From assembly GCF_030272615.1 (NCBI RefSeq), contig NC_081414.1:764193413-764257412 (forward strand): a stretch of 64,000 nt of DNA. Direction: 5' to 3'. Position 1 is the stretch's first letter. The number at the start of each line of letters is the position of its first letter. The notes under the pieces are model-generated. The model had not been told where the DNA came from. It did not search any database and worked only from the letters and a program-made list of their open reading frames with translations. The DNA is from Cryptomeria japonica (Eukaryota > Streptophyta > Pinopsida > Cupressales > Cupressaceae). The position numbers and the translations under genes were made by a program. Positions 22,523 to 35,112 of the stretch are shown here, in pieces.

Positions 22523-22830
22523 TCTAATGTTCACTTATGTTTGGGGTCAGGTTAGGTATTTCTCTGATATATGCAAATTGTTATGCTCAATTTGGTAGTA
22601 ACAGGCTTTATTATAGGCATTAGATAGATATAGATGAAGGGTAGTATAGCATTTAGACCTTGAAGAGGATGGTTTTTTGGTTGGTAGATCTATAAAGGCC
22701 TATGACAATATTATCTATGTAACTCTTTTTTAGCTTCAATATAAAGGGTGTTACCCAATAGCAACTATTAACTAATAAAAAACAACAACATGAGATCAAT
22801 AAGAAATAAATGATGATCAAAGGCTAAGAA
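22523..22830 (+). other. Possible 3' end of a non-LTR element
   Basis: Noncoding, with GGTAGATCTATAAAGGCCTA followed by TTTTTTAGCTTCAATATAAA and a terminal AATAAAAAACAACAACA. This order resembles the short 3' UTR and A-rich tail of plant L1 elements, which would make the preceding broken ORF part of such an element. The support is compositional only. Confidence 0.3.
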
Positions 22831-23099
22831 ATTACTTAAGCATTATTAGTGTATTAATTCATTTTTATATTTAGTTAATTGTTTTATTCCATGTTATATA
22901 TCTAGGATAAAATAAGCTTCCTTAGGTAGGTTGTACTAGCATCATGTGGCTTGTACTTTCTTTGTTTGGTGGATATGTTGTGCATGCATGCACGAATCCA
23001 TCTCCTTTATTTTGCACAAGTTTTACATTCACGTCTCTTGACCTGGTATTCTCTATATATACTTGTAGATGGTGAAATCGGATCTGAGATCTTATGGAG

Positions 23100-23348
23100 T
23101 CAAGATTTAGATTGATTTAACATCAGACAACATAGTACTTGAAAGAAAACATACGTGCAAATAAAAACAAACAATATGCACACAAGTGCATTTAACACAG
23201 ATTTGCCTCCATTGCCCTCCTATTTGTTAAGATCTTGTGTTTAAAATGGATGCTCTCATAAGCATTACACAAGAGGCTACGAAGAATAAAGATTTATGAG
23301 ATGAATGCAAGAATGATCAAGAAAATGAGAGTGAGAGAGAGAGAGAGA

Positions 23349-23420
<72 letters not shown>

Positions 23421-23856
23421 TGCAAGAGATCAAAAGATGCAAATAATGGATTAACTTGCCAGGCTTAGAAATGAGGAGGAACAAGGTATTTTTAGATGTT
23501 CTCAGGGTGGAATCCAAGTTTCAAGATGAATGTGGGATAAAATATTAGTGGGAGATGTTTGTCCCACATACATTAAGTGAGTGTAATTGATGGATATGAA
23601 AAATGATAAATAAGGGATGAAATGGATATGAGAGGGGTTTGAGAATAAAATGGATTTTAATGGAATAATGAAAAATGAATGCATTATTGATTTAATGGAA
23701 TAATGATATGGATATGAATATTGATATAATGAATAATATAATAGAGAATAATGAAATAATGAGGAATGGATATTATTAATGGATCCACTTGATGATGTAG
23801 CTGAAAAATTAAGATTAATTAAGAAGACATTTTAATGAAAATTTTATGTGTCTACA
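23100..23856 (-). mobile_element. Ty3/gypsy LTR (minus strand), left edge uncertain
   Basis: Its right edge is sharp: on the minus strand, a purine tract (GAAGAGGGGAAAAA) and then TGTAGACACATAAAATTTTC, matching the start of the LTR at 295 and of the Tat LTRs. To the left the sequence fades into unassigned DNA and contains the microsatellite. I could not find the CA end, so 23100 is only a rough limit. Confidence 0.5.
23327..23418. repeat. Compound microsatellite (GA)n(GT)n(GA)n
   Basis: An uninterrupted GA/GT dinucleotide run of about 92 bases. The minus-strand open frame across it encodes alternating Leu and Ser and is an artefact of the repeat. Confidence 0.95.
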
Positions 23857-23866
23857 TTTTTCCCCT

Positions 23867-23902
23867 CTTCGAGACAATGTGGCTTGTCGCGTTGTTTCAA
23901 AG
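23867..23902 (-). other. 36-bp hairpin abutting the polypurine tract
   Basis: Same length and place as the hairpin at 249-284, ten bases from the LTR edge. The left arm (minus strand) is unchanged; the right arm has three substitutions, leaving about 12 Watson-Crick pairs and one G-T pair of 17. Confidence 0.65.
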
Positions 23903-24949
23903 AAAAATTGATCAACTGATATATGCCCCAAAGATATCCTAGTAAGGAGGGATGATTGATATGATATGCCCCCTCGAGAGATTGATCAAACAAATTGTGA
24001 GAAGATTGACCTCTCGATAGATTATAGGAAAAGGATTGGATGATTGACATCGTGTGAGTGATTAAACTAAGATGTGCATTTGATTAAAATGCACAACTAA
24101 GAGGCGTAACTGAACAATTGATGTAAATTAATAGTGTAGCCAAGTTGATAAGCTGATAGGGATTGATGCTAGCATAAGATAAGGTGATCCAATGATTGAT
24201 TGAATTATTGATCCAGGGGCAATGAGATTTCAAGAAGCAAGTTGATTGATCTAATAAAACGATTGATAAAGAGATTAAGAGACATGTATTAGTTGGGTAA
24301 AATGATTGATTGATCTCTCTAAGACAAGAAATGAAAAAGATGATGATGGAAGAAAGTGATGAAAACAGATGAAAGCGATGAGAAAAATCGATGATGAGAA
24401 AGAGGGTATGAAAGTGATGAAAATTCTTGTGCTTTTTAAGTGCTTATATCATCATCGAGCTTATTATGGCAAAAAGATAAAACTCATCTAGATATGGCTT
24501 AGACCCAAATGAATCGACATACCAATTGCGTGTAGGAAAACACATTGAACAATTGAGGAATACCCCAGCTCATATGAGACACATACATCCTCGATGATCT
24601 TAGACAATAATGTCATAAGACAAGTCATCGTATTACTAAGGAACAATCCATAAGCAACAAACTAGTGAACATGCCGCATCCCCGCCTTTCTAGTCAAAGA
24701 CATCCCGAAGATCAAATCTCTAGTCAAAGACAACCCTGAAAAGCTAAAAGACATGTCACCAAAGGTTAAAAAAATCAAAAAATCAAAAGACATAAGCAAA
24801 TAAACATACGTTATGTTTCCTGTCGAAATGATTCTTATCCAGTTATCGTGTTGATTTAGATATGTCGATAAGATGTTGTTAAGTCTGCTCAATGTTTTGA
24901 TTGTGCTGGTACATAGTGTTTGTGTCTTTGCAATGTTTATTAAATGTTT

Positions 24950-25190
24950 TTAGATTTTGTTGGAAAATTTTATGATTTTTAGGTTTTTTAAATGTTTTGA
25001 TTTTTAAGGCTTTTTCAAGACTTTTATGATTTTTAAGATTTTTAAAGAACTTTTTATGATTTTTTAAGATTATTTAGGACTTTTAATAACTTTTTCAAGA
25101 CTTCTTATGATTTTTTAAGATTTTTTCAAGACTTTTAAGGACTTTTAAGGATTTTTTCGGGACTTTTTTATGATTTTATAAGATTTTTTC
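24950..25190 (-). repeat. Degenerate T-rich tandem repeat
   Basis: Repeated TTTTTATGATTTTTTAAGATTTTT-like and TTCAAGACTTTTAAGGACTT words about 35-45 bases apart, too diverged for an exact unit. Tandem repeats in the 3' UTR are common in Tat/Ogre-type elements. Confidence 0.65.
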
Positions 25191-26035
25191 ATGTTTGCCC
25201 CTAGTGTCTAGCAAGGTAAAAGTGATTTTGAGGGGATAAATGAATGAATGGGATAAAAATGGATAAGTGATTGATGAGGGGAGCTTGTGTGATTTTCAAG
25301 GACTACCTCTCAATAGGATAACATGTTAATCCAAGCAAATGTACATGATATAGCAATATAAGGCAATGATATGGTGTAACGAATGTCATATGGTCCAAAA
25401 AAATGGCCATATCAAGAGGTTTTTTTTGCATTTTATCCTTAGTTTTGATCAAGATCAAGGGATGGATTTGGATAGGAGGTAGATAGGATACGCAAGATCA
25501 AAGGTGGTAATGAAGAATCCACAAGTAATGAACAAAATAATGGATAGGAGCTCAAGGGTGTGGATAAGGTGCAACAATATGTCACCAAATCCAAAAGGAC
25601 TCAGATGCAACAAAAAATAACATGCATTTAAACAAGGCAAATCGAGACAAGTGCAAAGAGAATTTAAAACAAATCAAGGAATGTGTTGAGGAAGCTTGAG
25701 AGTTCCTCACACCATCCATTACAAACTAACAAGAATCTGGAAGATCATGTAACCCACTTGAAGGATTAGATCAGAGGTGCAAGGTGGAATCCGAGGGGGA
25801 AGAGGGGTATTTAATTGATAAGGAAATTTTGACTGATGGTCTTATTGTGATAGAGCCAAGGCATATCAGTCATTCATGGGCAAAAATAGTAGATACACGA
25901 CCAATCAAAGTTATAACAAGTAGGAAATCTTAGAGACAAAAGTGTGAGGAGGATGGTTGTTGCAAATATCAAACATCGATTAGATCATACATGTTGTGTG
26001 TCAGGGGAGTAGAGGACTCCCTTTCTCGGGAGGTC

Positions 26036-26628
26036 CAATGAAGTTTGCTACTTGGAATGTTGGGGGCCTCAATGTCCCTAACAAGAAACACCAAATCAAA
26101 CGTCAACTAAACATCTCGGTAGTTGATTTGGTTTTGTTGTAGAAAACAAAATTAGCAACAAAGGATGCTAAGATATTTGTTAAACATTGTAAAGGGTGGA
26201 ATGGATGGTTCAATGATTCGATAGATTCTTGGTGTGATGTGGAAAGCTAACAATGTGAATATGCATCCTATTCCATCCAACCAAAACTAGATGAAATGTG
26301 AGGTAAGAAGCTTATCTATTGACTTAGGTTTTACAACAATAAAGAGAAATAGGTATTGGTAGGGGATCTCAACACTATATTAGATTTTAGTGAGAAGCGT
26401 GTGAGAAGCTAGGTGGGTATTGATAGAGTGGCCCAGTCCCAAGTGGATTTTGTTGACTTTGTGAAAGCAAACAGTCTATTGGAGGTGAAAATAATTAATG
26501 GGCAGTACACTTGGAACAATTGGTGTGCTATATTCTCTAACATAGTTGAGAAGCTTGATTGGTTCCTCCTCTCTAAAGATTGGTTGGATCCCTACTATCA
26601 ACTTGTTAGAACCCCTCAAAAATTTTGA
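26036..26628 (+). pseudogene. LINE endonuclease relic
   Basis: From 26039 the frame reads MKFATWNVGGLNVPNKK, the start of an L1-type ORF2 endonuclease, with a TAG at the usual LLQ position (LVLL then stop). After frame breaks, 26413-26628 has VDFVDFVKANSLLEV, YTWNNW, EKLDWFLLSKDWLDPY, matching the later endonuclease motifs. The GDFN motif has become GDLN (near 26360) and the catalytic SDH is not reached. It is a short dead fragment that ends near 26628. Confidence 0.75.
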
Positions 26629-27119
26629 GAAATCATGATTTTCAAGCTTGCATTTTATGCATTCCCATTCCAAAGTATTAACCACCAGTGAAAATCCTAT
26701 ATGCCTTAAAACATTCCCATTGCCATAACTCATAAAATCCCTATTTTTTCCCCTTTGACTGCAATTATTTCATTACATTGGCTAGGTCATTCATTCCTAT
26801 AGGTTACCATAATACCGCAAGTACCATATACCATAATTGCAAGGGGGTTGTGAGACAATAATAAGGTAAACAAATGTTCACACAGTGTATTGCAGGAGTT
26901 AAATCCTAAAATAATCAAGAGGTTGTGGGATGGTGATAACAACCAAGGGTGTTAATTTAATACATCGTCATCCTGCAAGTCACTAGTTGTGGCTTATTAA
27001 ATATTTGGCAATATGGCAATAAGAAAGAAAGGACTTAAAGGTTACTGCACTATCACAGACTTCATGTTATGGTCCTTTGGAAGAACTACAAGGTAGCAAT
27101 AATAAGTAGAAATGATATC
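26629..27119. other. Left part of a repeat split by the Tat element
   Basis: Noncoding, with the words TAATACCGCAAGTACC, ATACCATAATTGCAAG and GGTTACTGCACTATCAC. Similar ACCGC, GCGGTA and TTACTGCA words continue right of the Tat element (43162-43420), as expected if one older element was interrupted. Confidence 0.5.
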
Positions 27120-27124
27120 AATAC
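27120..27124. other. Target site duplication, left copy (AATAC)
   Basis: AATAC directly before the left end of the Tat element; an identical AATAC follows its right end at 43162-43166. A 5-bp duplication is standard for Ty3/gypsy integrase. Confidence 0.9.
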
Positions 27125-28346
27125 TAATGCACAAGAAAGAGGAACAAGCAAAATCAAAGATCAAAGGTTAATATGTTAGTCTCAACCAAAACTAAAACCA
27201 AATGAACTATAAACCTTCAAATGCATATCAAAAGAGAATAAAAAGCATACAAATGGAAGCAAAATAAATGGAAATAAGAGAGAAGAGACCCCCTATGATG
27301 CTCCCATTGTGTTCTTGATGGCTCTCCCTTGTTCAAGCCTCTCCAAGATCCAAATGCAATGCTTGAGTGTAGCCCTTAGTTTTTAGCATGAAGCCATGGA
27401 TGCCAAATGAAGGATTGAATGTGGTTGAAGATGAAATGCTAATGTTGTGCAAATGCTTAAAACTAGTATTACTATAAGAAAGCTTTAAGTGTCAATGCTC
27501 TTACAACTATAATAACAATGCTAAAAAATGCTTCCTTCTTCGCTTGAGAATGAGGCTCCTTTTATAGGAAAATTAGTTGATTGAAGGGTCAAGATTGATT
27601 TATGAGAGGGCTTGAGAGGAGAGGGAAGAAGCATTAAATGCTTGAGGAGACATAAGGGTTACCATGGATGGTTAAGTTATTGGATAAAGCTATTATCCAA
27701 TGGTAAAGTTATTACCTAATGGGTAAACTCTTGTGCAAGGGTTACCCATGGTTAAGCCTTGGTCAAAGAGACAAGACCCATGTGGGTTAGTGTGTTGAAG
27801 AAGGGAAGCATTTAAGTCTAGATGTAAGAGTCTTAAATGGGTGAGATGATGGGTTGAGGGTTAATTTGGGATAAGGATTGTGCAAGTGATTAGAAAGGGG
27901 GTTAGACTAAAATGGAAGGGATTAGAAGAATATAGAAGAAGGGTTAATGAGCAAGTGGGTGAGGTTTTTAAGATTTTAATTAAAATAAAAATTCATTTAT
28001 TTCAAATAGTGGTGCAACTTGTATTTGTAGAAGAATGCAAATGGATGGGATTTTTAAATGAATATTTCTTTATTTAAATGGGGATTTTGATTTGGGGGTT
28101 TTATATAAATGTTTAGTTTATTTAAATGAGAGGAAAGGGGGTGATTAAAAAAATTGATAGATTTATTTAATAGTTGGACTATAGTTAGTAATTTTAATTT
28201 AAATAAATTTATGAAATTTATTTAATTAAAATAGAAGACTAGGATTGAAATGAATTAATTAAATGCGAATTCAATTAATAGAGGAATATTAGTGCTTTAA
28301 ATATTAAATATTTATTTAATTAAGTAGACAAATTTATGTGTCTACA
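27125..28346 (-). repeat. 3' LTR of the Tat element (left in the window)
   Basis: 1,222 bases. On the minus strand it starts TGTAGACACATAAATTTG after the purine tract and ends at 27125 (the terminal CA has become TA). It aligns with 41867-43161, has a TATAAAA box at 27560-27566, and carries AT palindromes at 27970-28330. Confidence 0.9.
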
Positions 28347-28355
28347 TTTGCCCCT

Positions 28356-28391
28356 CTTTGAGATGGTGTAGTTTATTGTGTCGTTTCAAAG
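28356..28391 (-). other. Decayed 36-bp hairpin by the polypurine tract
   Basis: Same length and position as those at 249-284 and 23867-23902. The outer six pairs CTTTGA/TCAAAG are intact, but the inner stem is mostly lost through C to T and G to A changes. Confidence 0.55.
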
Positions 28392-31300
28392 AAAAATAGA
28401 CAGGCATGGGAAATACCCCAAGGAATGTTAGTTTAGTAGGTGGTATGCCCCCTCGAGAGATGGGCCAAAGAGTTTTGAAAAATCAAGCGATCTCTTGAAA
28501 AATAGAAAGAATTGGGGGGATGATAGATTAGAAGAATTTGTATCAAATGGTAACGAATGGTGATTGAGAAGGTAAGTCAGTGAGAACTCTTAGGCCACAG
28601 AGGAGAGACTATGTAAATGCAGTGTTTTGTGGTGCCTTTGGTTGAGCTATAGATTGGATCACTATGGTCTCGGTGCAACTATTTGGATAGTCTAGTACAA
28701 TTCTATGAATTGTCCCAGTTTTAGTCAAAGCGTGATAGTTGATGTTAGTTGTTCTCTTGGACAAGATAAATTCTGAGTAATTGAGTCAAAGTGATCTGTT
28801 GCAACTTAGACAATTGATGTAATTGCCCGATGAAGTCAAGGTATCTATGTCAAATTACCCGTTGAGACTTAGACAATTGATGTAATTGTCTATTTAGACT
28901 ATGTTTGGTGGGTTGACCAATTGATAGGTGGGTTAAAATGGCTAACCCAGTAATGTGTTGTGCTTGTAGGATGACTTAGGTGACAAGATATGTAGCCCTT
29001 CTATTGGATGACCTAGGTGATAAGATATGCATCCCCTCCTGTGAGAAATGGGCTATGATGTGCTTGGCTTGATCAGATTGTGGAACATGATATAGGGTAT
29101 GTGATGATGATGATCTGGATGGGGAGGGCAGGAGGGTAGTTGTAGAGAGAAGGTTTGGAGACCTAGTACCCAGTCCTTTAGCTTGAGGCTATCTTTGAAG
29201 AGGATCAAATAAAGTATTGATTGAAATGGATGTGTTGTATATAATTGTACTCATTCATTCTTTTGTGGATCAATAAGGTTTCACATGTTTATAGCTTCAT
29301 GTACCTAGCTTCTCATAACATTTGTTTCTTGCATATGCATGCATACAAAATATTTTCAATATATGAATGGATACATGGATGGGTGAAATTCAACGGAATG
29401 CAATATATACATATGAGATGAAATGGGCAATCCATGGCTATTCATAGCGCTTTGTATCCTCATTAAGCATGATAGTATTGATCTTGGCCAAGGTATCAAA
29501 AGCCAAGGTTGAGCGCTTCAACTATAAACAAACATCACAGACAAGGAAGGTTCCCCTCCATTCTAGTTCATATACGCATGGTTGAGGTATATGCTATAGT
29601 CAGTAAACCATAGTGATCCATGACTGTATTTTTGCATAGGATCTTGTAGCTTAGTGAACTTCCCATGTAGACACCATGAGTATTTGCCCTTGAATTTCAT
29701 TGGAACAATATGCAGATAGAAAACAAAGAAAAGATATCATGAACCATCTTGGTCGCTCTAACCACTTGTGGATATCTTGGAGTAGCATAGGAACTTGATA
29801 TTTATAAAAACAATAATGTGACCAAATGCCTATCAGCCAAACAAAATTTTCTTGTCAAAGAGATATGTCATCATGTCTTGTTGCAAGGAAAGATGTATCC
29901 TTGTTAAAATGGTTTCATGTATGTTTTGCTCGAATGTTTGATTGTTTGTTGATATGATAGTTGGTTATCTTTTAGGTAACTCAAATATTGTTTTGCATCT
30001 GGCTTGATGTTTATTTACAAGGACTAATTTTATTGCAATGTTTTTGGATTTTCTAGTTATGTATAGTTTTCCCAATTGTTTTTTATTTTTTCAGGATTTT
30101 TTCCAAATGAGAAATTTGACGAATCACCTTTATTGAGAATCCACTCCCATCATTAGGTTAAAAACTTTGCCCCCAGTTGAGGGTCGGTGTAAAAGCATGA
30201 TGTGGGACACATGAGGCAATAATCCTAATTGCAGATCAATGTCAAGCCATGGTAGATATGATGTATGAGCGGATGCAATGGATGTGATCGCAACAAGTCT
30301 GAGAGACAATGGAGCCACAACCTTTACGAATGATGCCTGTTTGCTAGGTTTTCACCACCATACTTATCTAAGGTGCCAATGAAGTGGTTTTCACCATGTT
30401 GGGGCTTCAAATTTCCAAATAATTTCAAGCACCCCACTATTAAAAATGGTGGTCACTTCATGGAAATGACACATAATGGATGATTAATGATTTGAACAAC
30501 TAGAGTAAGGAGGATATGAATAAATTAATTCCAATGGACCCCATGAAAGACTAGTGTTTTTGATCTATAGAAAAGATGACATGAATAGAGAATTAAAATT
30601 AATGAAACATGAAAATATAAGAAATACCCATTTCAGAAAATCAAGTTTCCAAGCTCCAGTAAAAATATTATATCTGTACAATGTGTTTTTGGATGTAGAC
30701 CATACAGAAGACCATAAGAAGGCTAAAAAGCCTATTATTTCGACCTGCATGTAAGAAGATGTTGACTTGGAATGAAAATGTATGCAAATATCAAATCTGA
30801 TGAAGACCCATTTTAGAAGTAGATGTTTCCTACCACTACAAAAAAATTCAGATTTGTATATGAAGCTTAAGGCTGCCGATCAAACAAAAACCTGAAAGAT
30901 AGCTTAAAGCAAGGTTAGTGACTAACTAGTTTGCATATTAATTTCAAAGGGTTTTGTTAATTCTAATGTAAAATGGTGACTTTTCACCCCCAAAAGGGGT
31001 ATGGTGCCCATTCAACCACATATATAAATGGTTAAAAAATGTAGGTACGAAGGGGGAGAGTGAGAGAAAAATATAGGAGAGACTCTGGATAATATTGTAC
31101 TATTTTGAACCTTTTAATACAATCAGTTGTTTTCCTTTGCATATGTGCTGTGAGTTATTTCATTTTCTGTAGGCAGTTGATTGTGATATTATCTAAAGGA
31201 GATAAGGTTATTCGTATTCTTACAGTGAAGTTTATGTTTCTATGTTATAAACTTGGATTAATAGGATCTACTTGCGAATTGTAATTGTTCCTTGTAGTTC

Positions 31301-32043
31301 TTCCTTGGATGGTCCTTTAAAGCTAAGGTTAAATTCATTCAAGTGGTTTATGATATAAACATTTAGCAGATCTCATAAGAAACAATAACTGACAGATTTA
31401 CCAAAGGGGTAGGTTTAAAAACTATCTCACAAATCATACATTAAGTCCTAGAGAAATATAAGACTCTGTAGCTCAAATAATAGGAAAGACACCGTTCATT
31501 CACAAATCACAACCTTTACCATATTAATTACTTTTATATTAAAGCAATAGGACTAGTTGAGTAGGACACATAAAACCGGTTAACAATAGAATTCATACTT
31601 ATAAATTTCAAGTACAAAGATCGAATAGCTTCCACAACAACAATCTTGAATTCATCTAAAAGCCACCCATCCTAGGAACTTATGCCATTCCGAGATAGGA
31701 GGAAGTTAGATTAAGATAAACAATCTGCTATAAAAAGCATTAGTCATCAAAAGCCACTAGCGAATAGGTATACCTACCTAGGTCTTGCAGAGCCTGAAGT
31801 GAGGGAGTTAGTAACCACATAGGTTCACTCTATAAGTTGGCCAAGTCGATTGGAGGGTTTGATCATAGGAGTTGGCATTTCCTTAGAACCTATCCAATCT
31901 GTTTATTTGAGATCCAACACACCATTTGGATGAATGATTTTTCTTTAATTTTTTCTTGCTTTTTTTTTCAGGACCTTTTTCTGAATGTTTTGGTCTTTTT
32001 TTTTTTTTTTTTAGATTTTCACGATCTAGATGCTCTGCACAAC
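28392..32043 (-). other. 3' UTR of the Tat element
   Basis: About 3.6 kb between the pol stop and the hairpin. No protein family is recognised. A segment around 30400-31790 differs in texture and includes a TATATAAATGG near 31020 and a GAAGGGGGAGAG purine run near 31049, so a smaller inserted element is possible; I could not define its ends. Small open frames (30130-30318, 30554-30754, 31837-32094) look like chance. Confidence 0.55.
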
Positions 32044-33190
32044 TTATGTATGGAAATTTTTAAGATGCATGCTATTGATTGGATCTGCCAATAGTTCTCC
32101 TTTGGAATTTGCTAACTAATAGGCCCCAAATATGAAGATGATAGTGATGACATATGGACCCAACCAATTGGATTCAAATTTGCCCCGACATTCTCTTGTT
32201 GGTTGATTGTGAGGACTCTCTCTGAGAACAAGAAATCCCACCTCAAATGTGTGAGGTATAACTCTATAATTATAGCTTCTACTCATGCACTAACCCTATG
32301 ATATAGCTTTTACTCATGCATTGTTGATATTTTTAAAGGTGATTATAGGTAGCTTGTCACTTCTCATCAAGTAGTTCCAAGTCCTGAAGACGGGAGACTC
32401 AATACTTTTCATCATTAATCAGATTGTGCAAGGAGACACGTAGGGATGGTAATTCAACCTCAATAGGCAAGATATATTTTGCTCCGTAAACAAGTGAGTA
32501 GGGGGTTGCGCCTATAGGGGTTCAAATGCCAGTTTGATATGCCCATAGTGAGGGATTCAGATGAATGTGTCAATCACAACTGACATCATTGACCATCTTC
32601 TTTAAGATTCCTCGTATGTTTTTGTTCAAGGCTTCTGCTTGACCATTTATTTGTGGGTAATATGGGATGGAGAAACGGTGTTGGATATGAAACTTCTCAT
32701 AGAGTTCTCAGACATCCTGATTTTTAAAGGGAAGCATGTTATCTGTGATGATGGACATGGGTACACCATACCGACAAATGATGTAATTTAGGATGAATGA
32801 GACGATTTTCTTGCTGGTGACTTGGGTGAGTGGAACGACTTCAATCCACTTTGTGAAGTACTTAGTGGTAGTAATGATGAATTTATGACCAACAGATGAA
32901 GATGGATGAATTTTACCCACAAGGTCAAGTCCCCATTGACAAAAGGGCCTTGGTGTTGTGATGGTTGCGTTTCTTATGCAAGTGCATGTATCAAATCTCC
33001 TTGTACTTGGAACTTCTTGCACTTTTTGACAAAATAGTACTAGTATTTTTTCATGAAGGGCCAATAGTATCATGTCCTCATGATCTTTTTATCCAATGAA
33101 GGGCCACTTGAGTGAGCCCCATAGATACCTTCATGTACTTCTTCTTAAGTTGTGGTCACCTCACCATTCTCTAAACATTAGAGGAGAGTA
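32044..33190 (-). pseudogene. Integrase of the Tat element (broken)
   Basis: In minus-strand order: a zinc-binding remnant (YYWPFMKK, then KKCKKFQ with one Cys changed to Phe) near 33070-32990; the catalytic core with CQWGLDLVGKI (first Asp), YFTKWIEVVPL, IICRYGVP and IITDN (second Asp) from 32950 to 32740; then YPQINGQAEALN with the catalytic Glu near 32640. The C-terminal part reads FEVGFLVLRESPHNQ, FESNWLGPYVI and LLADPINSMHLKNF, ending at TAA 32046-32044. Frame changes occur near 32990, 32700 and 32500. All three DDE residues are still visible. Confidence 0.85.
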
Positions 33191-33399
33191 AAATCAAGAC
33201 CTCGTCGGTATAGGGTTTTGACAATGATGGTGTATTAGGCGGATTGGCGTATGAAGGTTTTTTGTTGATTGGTTTGGTTGAAGGATTTGGTTGTGTAGGT
33301 AAGCATAAAATTCACCATGCCATGGGGAATTGGCACCGATGAGTTGACATACCATCTCAGATTCCAGGATATCATAAGCGGGGATCCAAAGTTGTTTAA

Positions 33400-33850
33400 C
33401 TAAGAACTCATAGCGTGTTGAGTTATGTGGAAGATCGAGAAGAGAGGCTATTATAGCCATTGTATTTGCAGCTTTGTTTTTCTCTCGAGGAATTTGCTCA
33501 AAAGTGATAGCTGTGAATGATTCCTTGAAGCTATCAACCATTTTCTTTTAAGGCATGAGCTTGTCATCCTTAGTTTGGTAATCATCATTGACATGTCGAA
33601 TTGCCAGTTGTGGATCTCCATATACTTGTAACTCCTTCAAGTTCCATTGTTTGACCATTCTTAGTCCTATGACCAAGGCTTCATACTCTTCTATGTTGTT
33701 TGTGGATGGAAATGTGAGTATGTATGATTTTGGAATGTTATCACCTTGAGGAGTGATAAAACTAATACCAGCTCCTGAACCATGCCTAGTGTAAGACCCA
33801 TGAAAATACAACTTCCATGGCGGTGCTGGCATGACCGTGAAGATCTCCTC
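33400..33850 (-). pseudogene. Second (archaeal-like) RNase H domain of the Tat element
   Basis: After the first RNase H and connection, the frame reads WKLYFHGSYTRHGSGAGISF, then NNIEEYEALVIGLRM and KELQVYGDPQLAIRHVN, and, after a stop near 33550, ITFEQIPREKNKAANTMA. This is the order of an RNase H fold with Glu in IEEYEAL and Asp in YGDPQL. The first catalytic Asp of FDGS has become His (FHGS). An additional RNase H between RNase H and integrase is the hallmark of the Tat lineage. It would have helped degrade the RNA strand during reverse transcription. Confidence 0.85.
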
Positions 33851-33939
33851 ATCTGGAAAATTTGAGATGAGAGGATGGTCTCCTATGAGTGGCGCTTCAG
33901 CCATCTGATCTGCAATGACCTGCTCCTTGATTGCTTTCC

Positions 33940-34339
33940 AATCTACATACTCTATGTCAAATTCATTGAGGAGCATAACCCACTTTGCCAAGCGGCCTGT
34001 TAGTGTTGCTTTACTGAGTAGGTACTTTAGTGGATCTATCTTGGCAATGAGTTGTATCTTGTGTGTCAGCATGTAGTGTCTCGGTTTGGTTGCCGCCAAA
34101 ATTACTATGAGACAAGCTCATTCAATCGGTGTATAATTGAGTTCATACCCTACTAGTGTCCTATAGATATAGTATACTGCACATTCTTTTCCTTCTGCAT
34201 TATGTTGTGCTAGTAATACTTCTAATGCCATAATTATAGCTAATATGTATAACAATATTGGTATGTTTGGAGTGGTGGTGATAGCAATGGTGGCATCATC
34301 AGGTAGTCCTTAAGATGCTAGAATGCTTGTTGTCAATTA
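33940..34339 (-). pseudogene. Gypsy RNase H domain of the Tat element (decayed)
   Basis: Starts in RFKWEDN near 34340 and passes through a segment with several stops and a frame change (34330-34110). It then recovers as LVGYELNYTPIE (TAG next), LIVILAATKPRHYMLTHKI, DPLKYLLSKATLTGRLAKWVMLLNEFDIEYV, which is the C-terminal half of gypsy RNase H and its connection. The catalytic Asp region of the first strand is too damaged to read. Confidence 0.75.
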
Positions 34340-35112
34340 TCTTCCCATTTGAAACGAACATTCTTATGGAGCAGATGTGTGAAGGGATGACATTTATTGG
34401 CTAATTGTGCAATGAATCGATGGATTGATTGTAGCCTCCCTTGTAATGTCCTCAACTGAATGATGTTCCTAGGAGGTGGCATCTCCATGATTGCTTTTAG
34501 CTTTGCATGATCAACCTCAATTCCTTTATTCAAGACAATGTATCCTAGGATTTTCCTGGAGGTTACCCCAAAGACAAAATTCTTTGGATTTAGGCGTATA
34601 TTATATTGTTCCAGTTTGGTGAAGATTTTGTCCAGTACTACAAGGTGATCCTCTCTGGTTAATGATTTAGCTAATAAATCATCCACAACCTTCCATTAGT
34701 ATATACATCATGTCATGGAAGATGGTAGTCATTTCCATTTGATAGGTGGGTCCTGCATTTTTTAGACCGAATGACATCACATTCCAACGGTATGTTCCCC
34801 ATGGGTATGTGAAATCAGTTTTTATGTTGATCTTTTGGGGCGATCTTAATTTGGTTGTATCTTGAAAACCCATCCCTAAGAGATAACATCACATGCCTTG
34901 TTGTTAGGTCCACAATCATATCAATTTTGGGTAGAGGGAGGACATGCCTTATTTAGATCTCTAAAATCTGTACGTATATGGATGCCTCCAATTGGTTTTG
35001 CCACTAGCAAAATGTTGGAGATCCATTTTGCATAGTCAATTGGTTTGATGAAACCAACATCTAACAACTTTTTGAGTTCTGCCTTCACTAATAATGCGAT
35101 TTGAGGATGCAT
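34340..35112 (-). pseudogene. Reverse transcriptase of the Tat element (broken)
   Basis: Minus-strand pieces in order: LLVKAELKKLLDVGFIKPID and SNILLVAKPIGGIHIRTDFRDLNKACP (35112-34925); YPWGTYRWNVMSFGLKNAGPTYQ (34830-34750, with the FGLKNAP motif); the catalytic-loop region, where the expected YVDDLL appears as MDDLLAKS after a frame change at about 34686; then GYIVLNKGIEVD and the thumb (MPPPRNIIQLRTLQGRLQSIHRFI). The domain order is complete, but there are frame breaks near 34900 and 34680. Confidence 0.85.

Larger units (their letters stand above)
23857..25950 (-). mobile_element. 3' internal region of a Ty3/gypsy element (minus strand), truncated
   Basis: Noncoding sequence that would precede the LTR ending at 23856 in its own orientation. 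It carries the purine tract, the hairpin at 23867-23902, the GATATGCCCC(C) block shared with positions 200-240 and 28400-28450, and a T-rich repeat at 24950-25190. No pol remnant is seen before it gives way to a LINE fragment near 26000, so the element is truncated. It is related to but not the same copy as the Tat element at 27125-43161. Confidence 0.6.

Noticed and set aside
23317-23517. Minus-strand open frame of alternating Leu and Ser
   Set aside because: It is the translation of the GA/GT microsatellite and its flank, not a gene.
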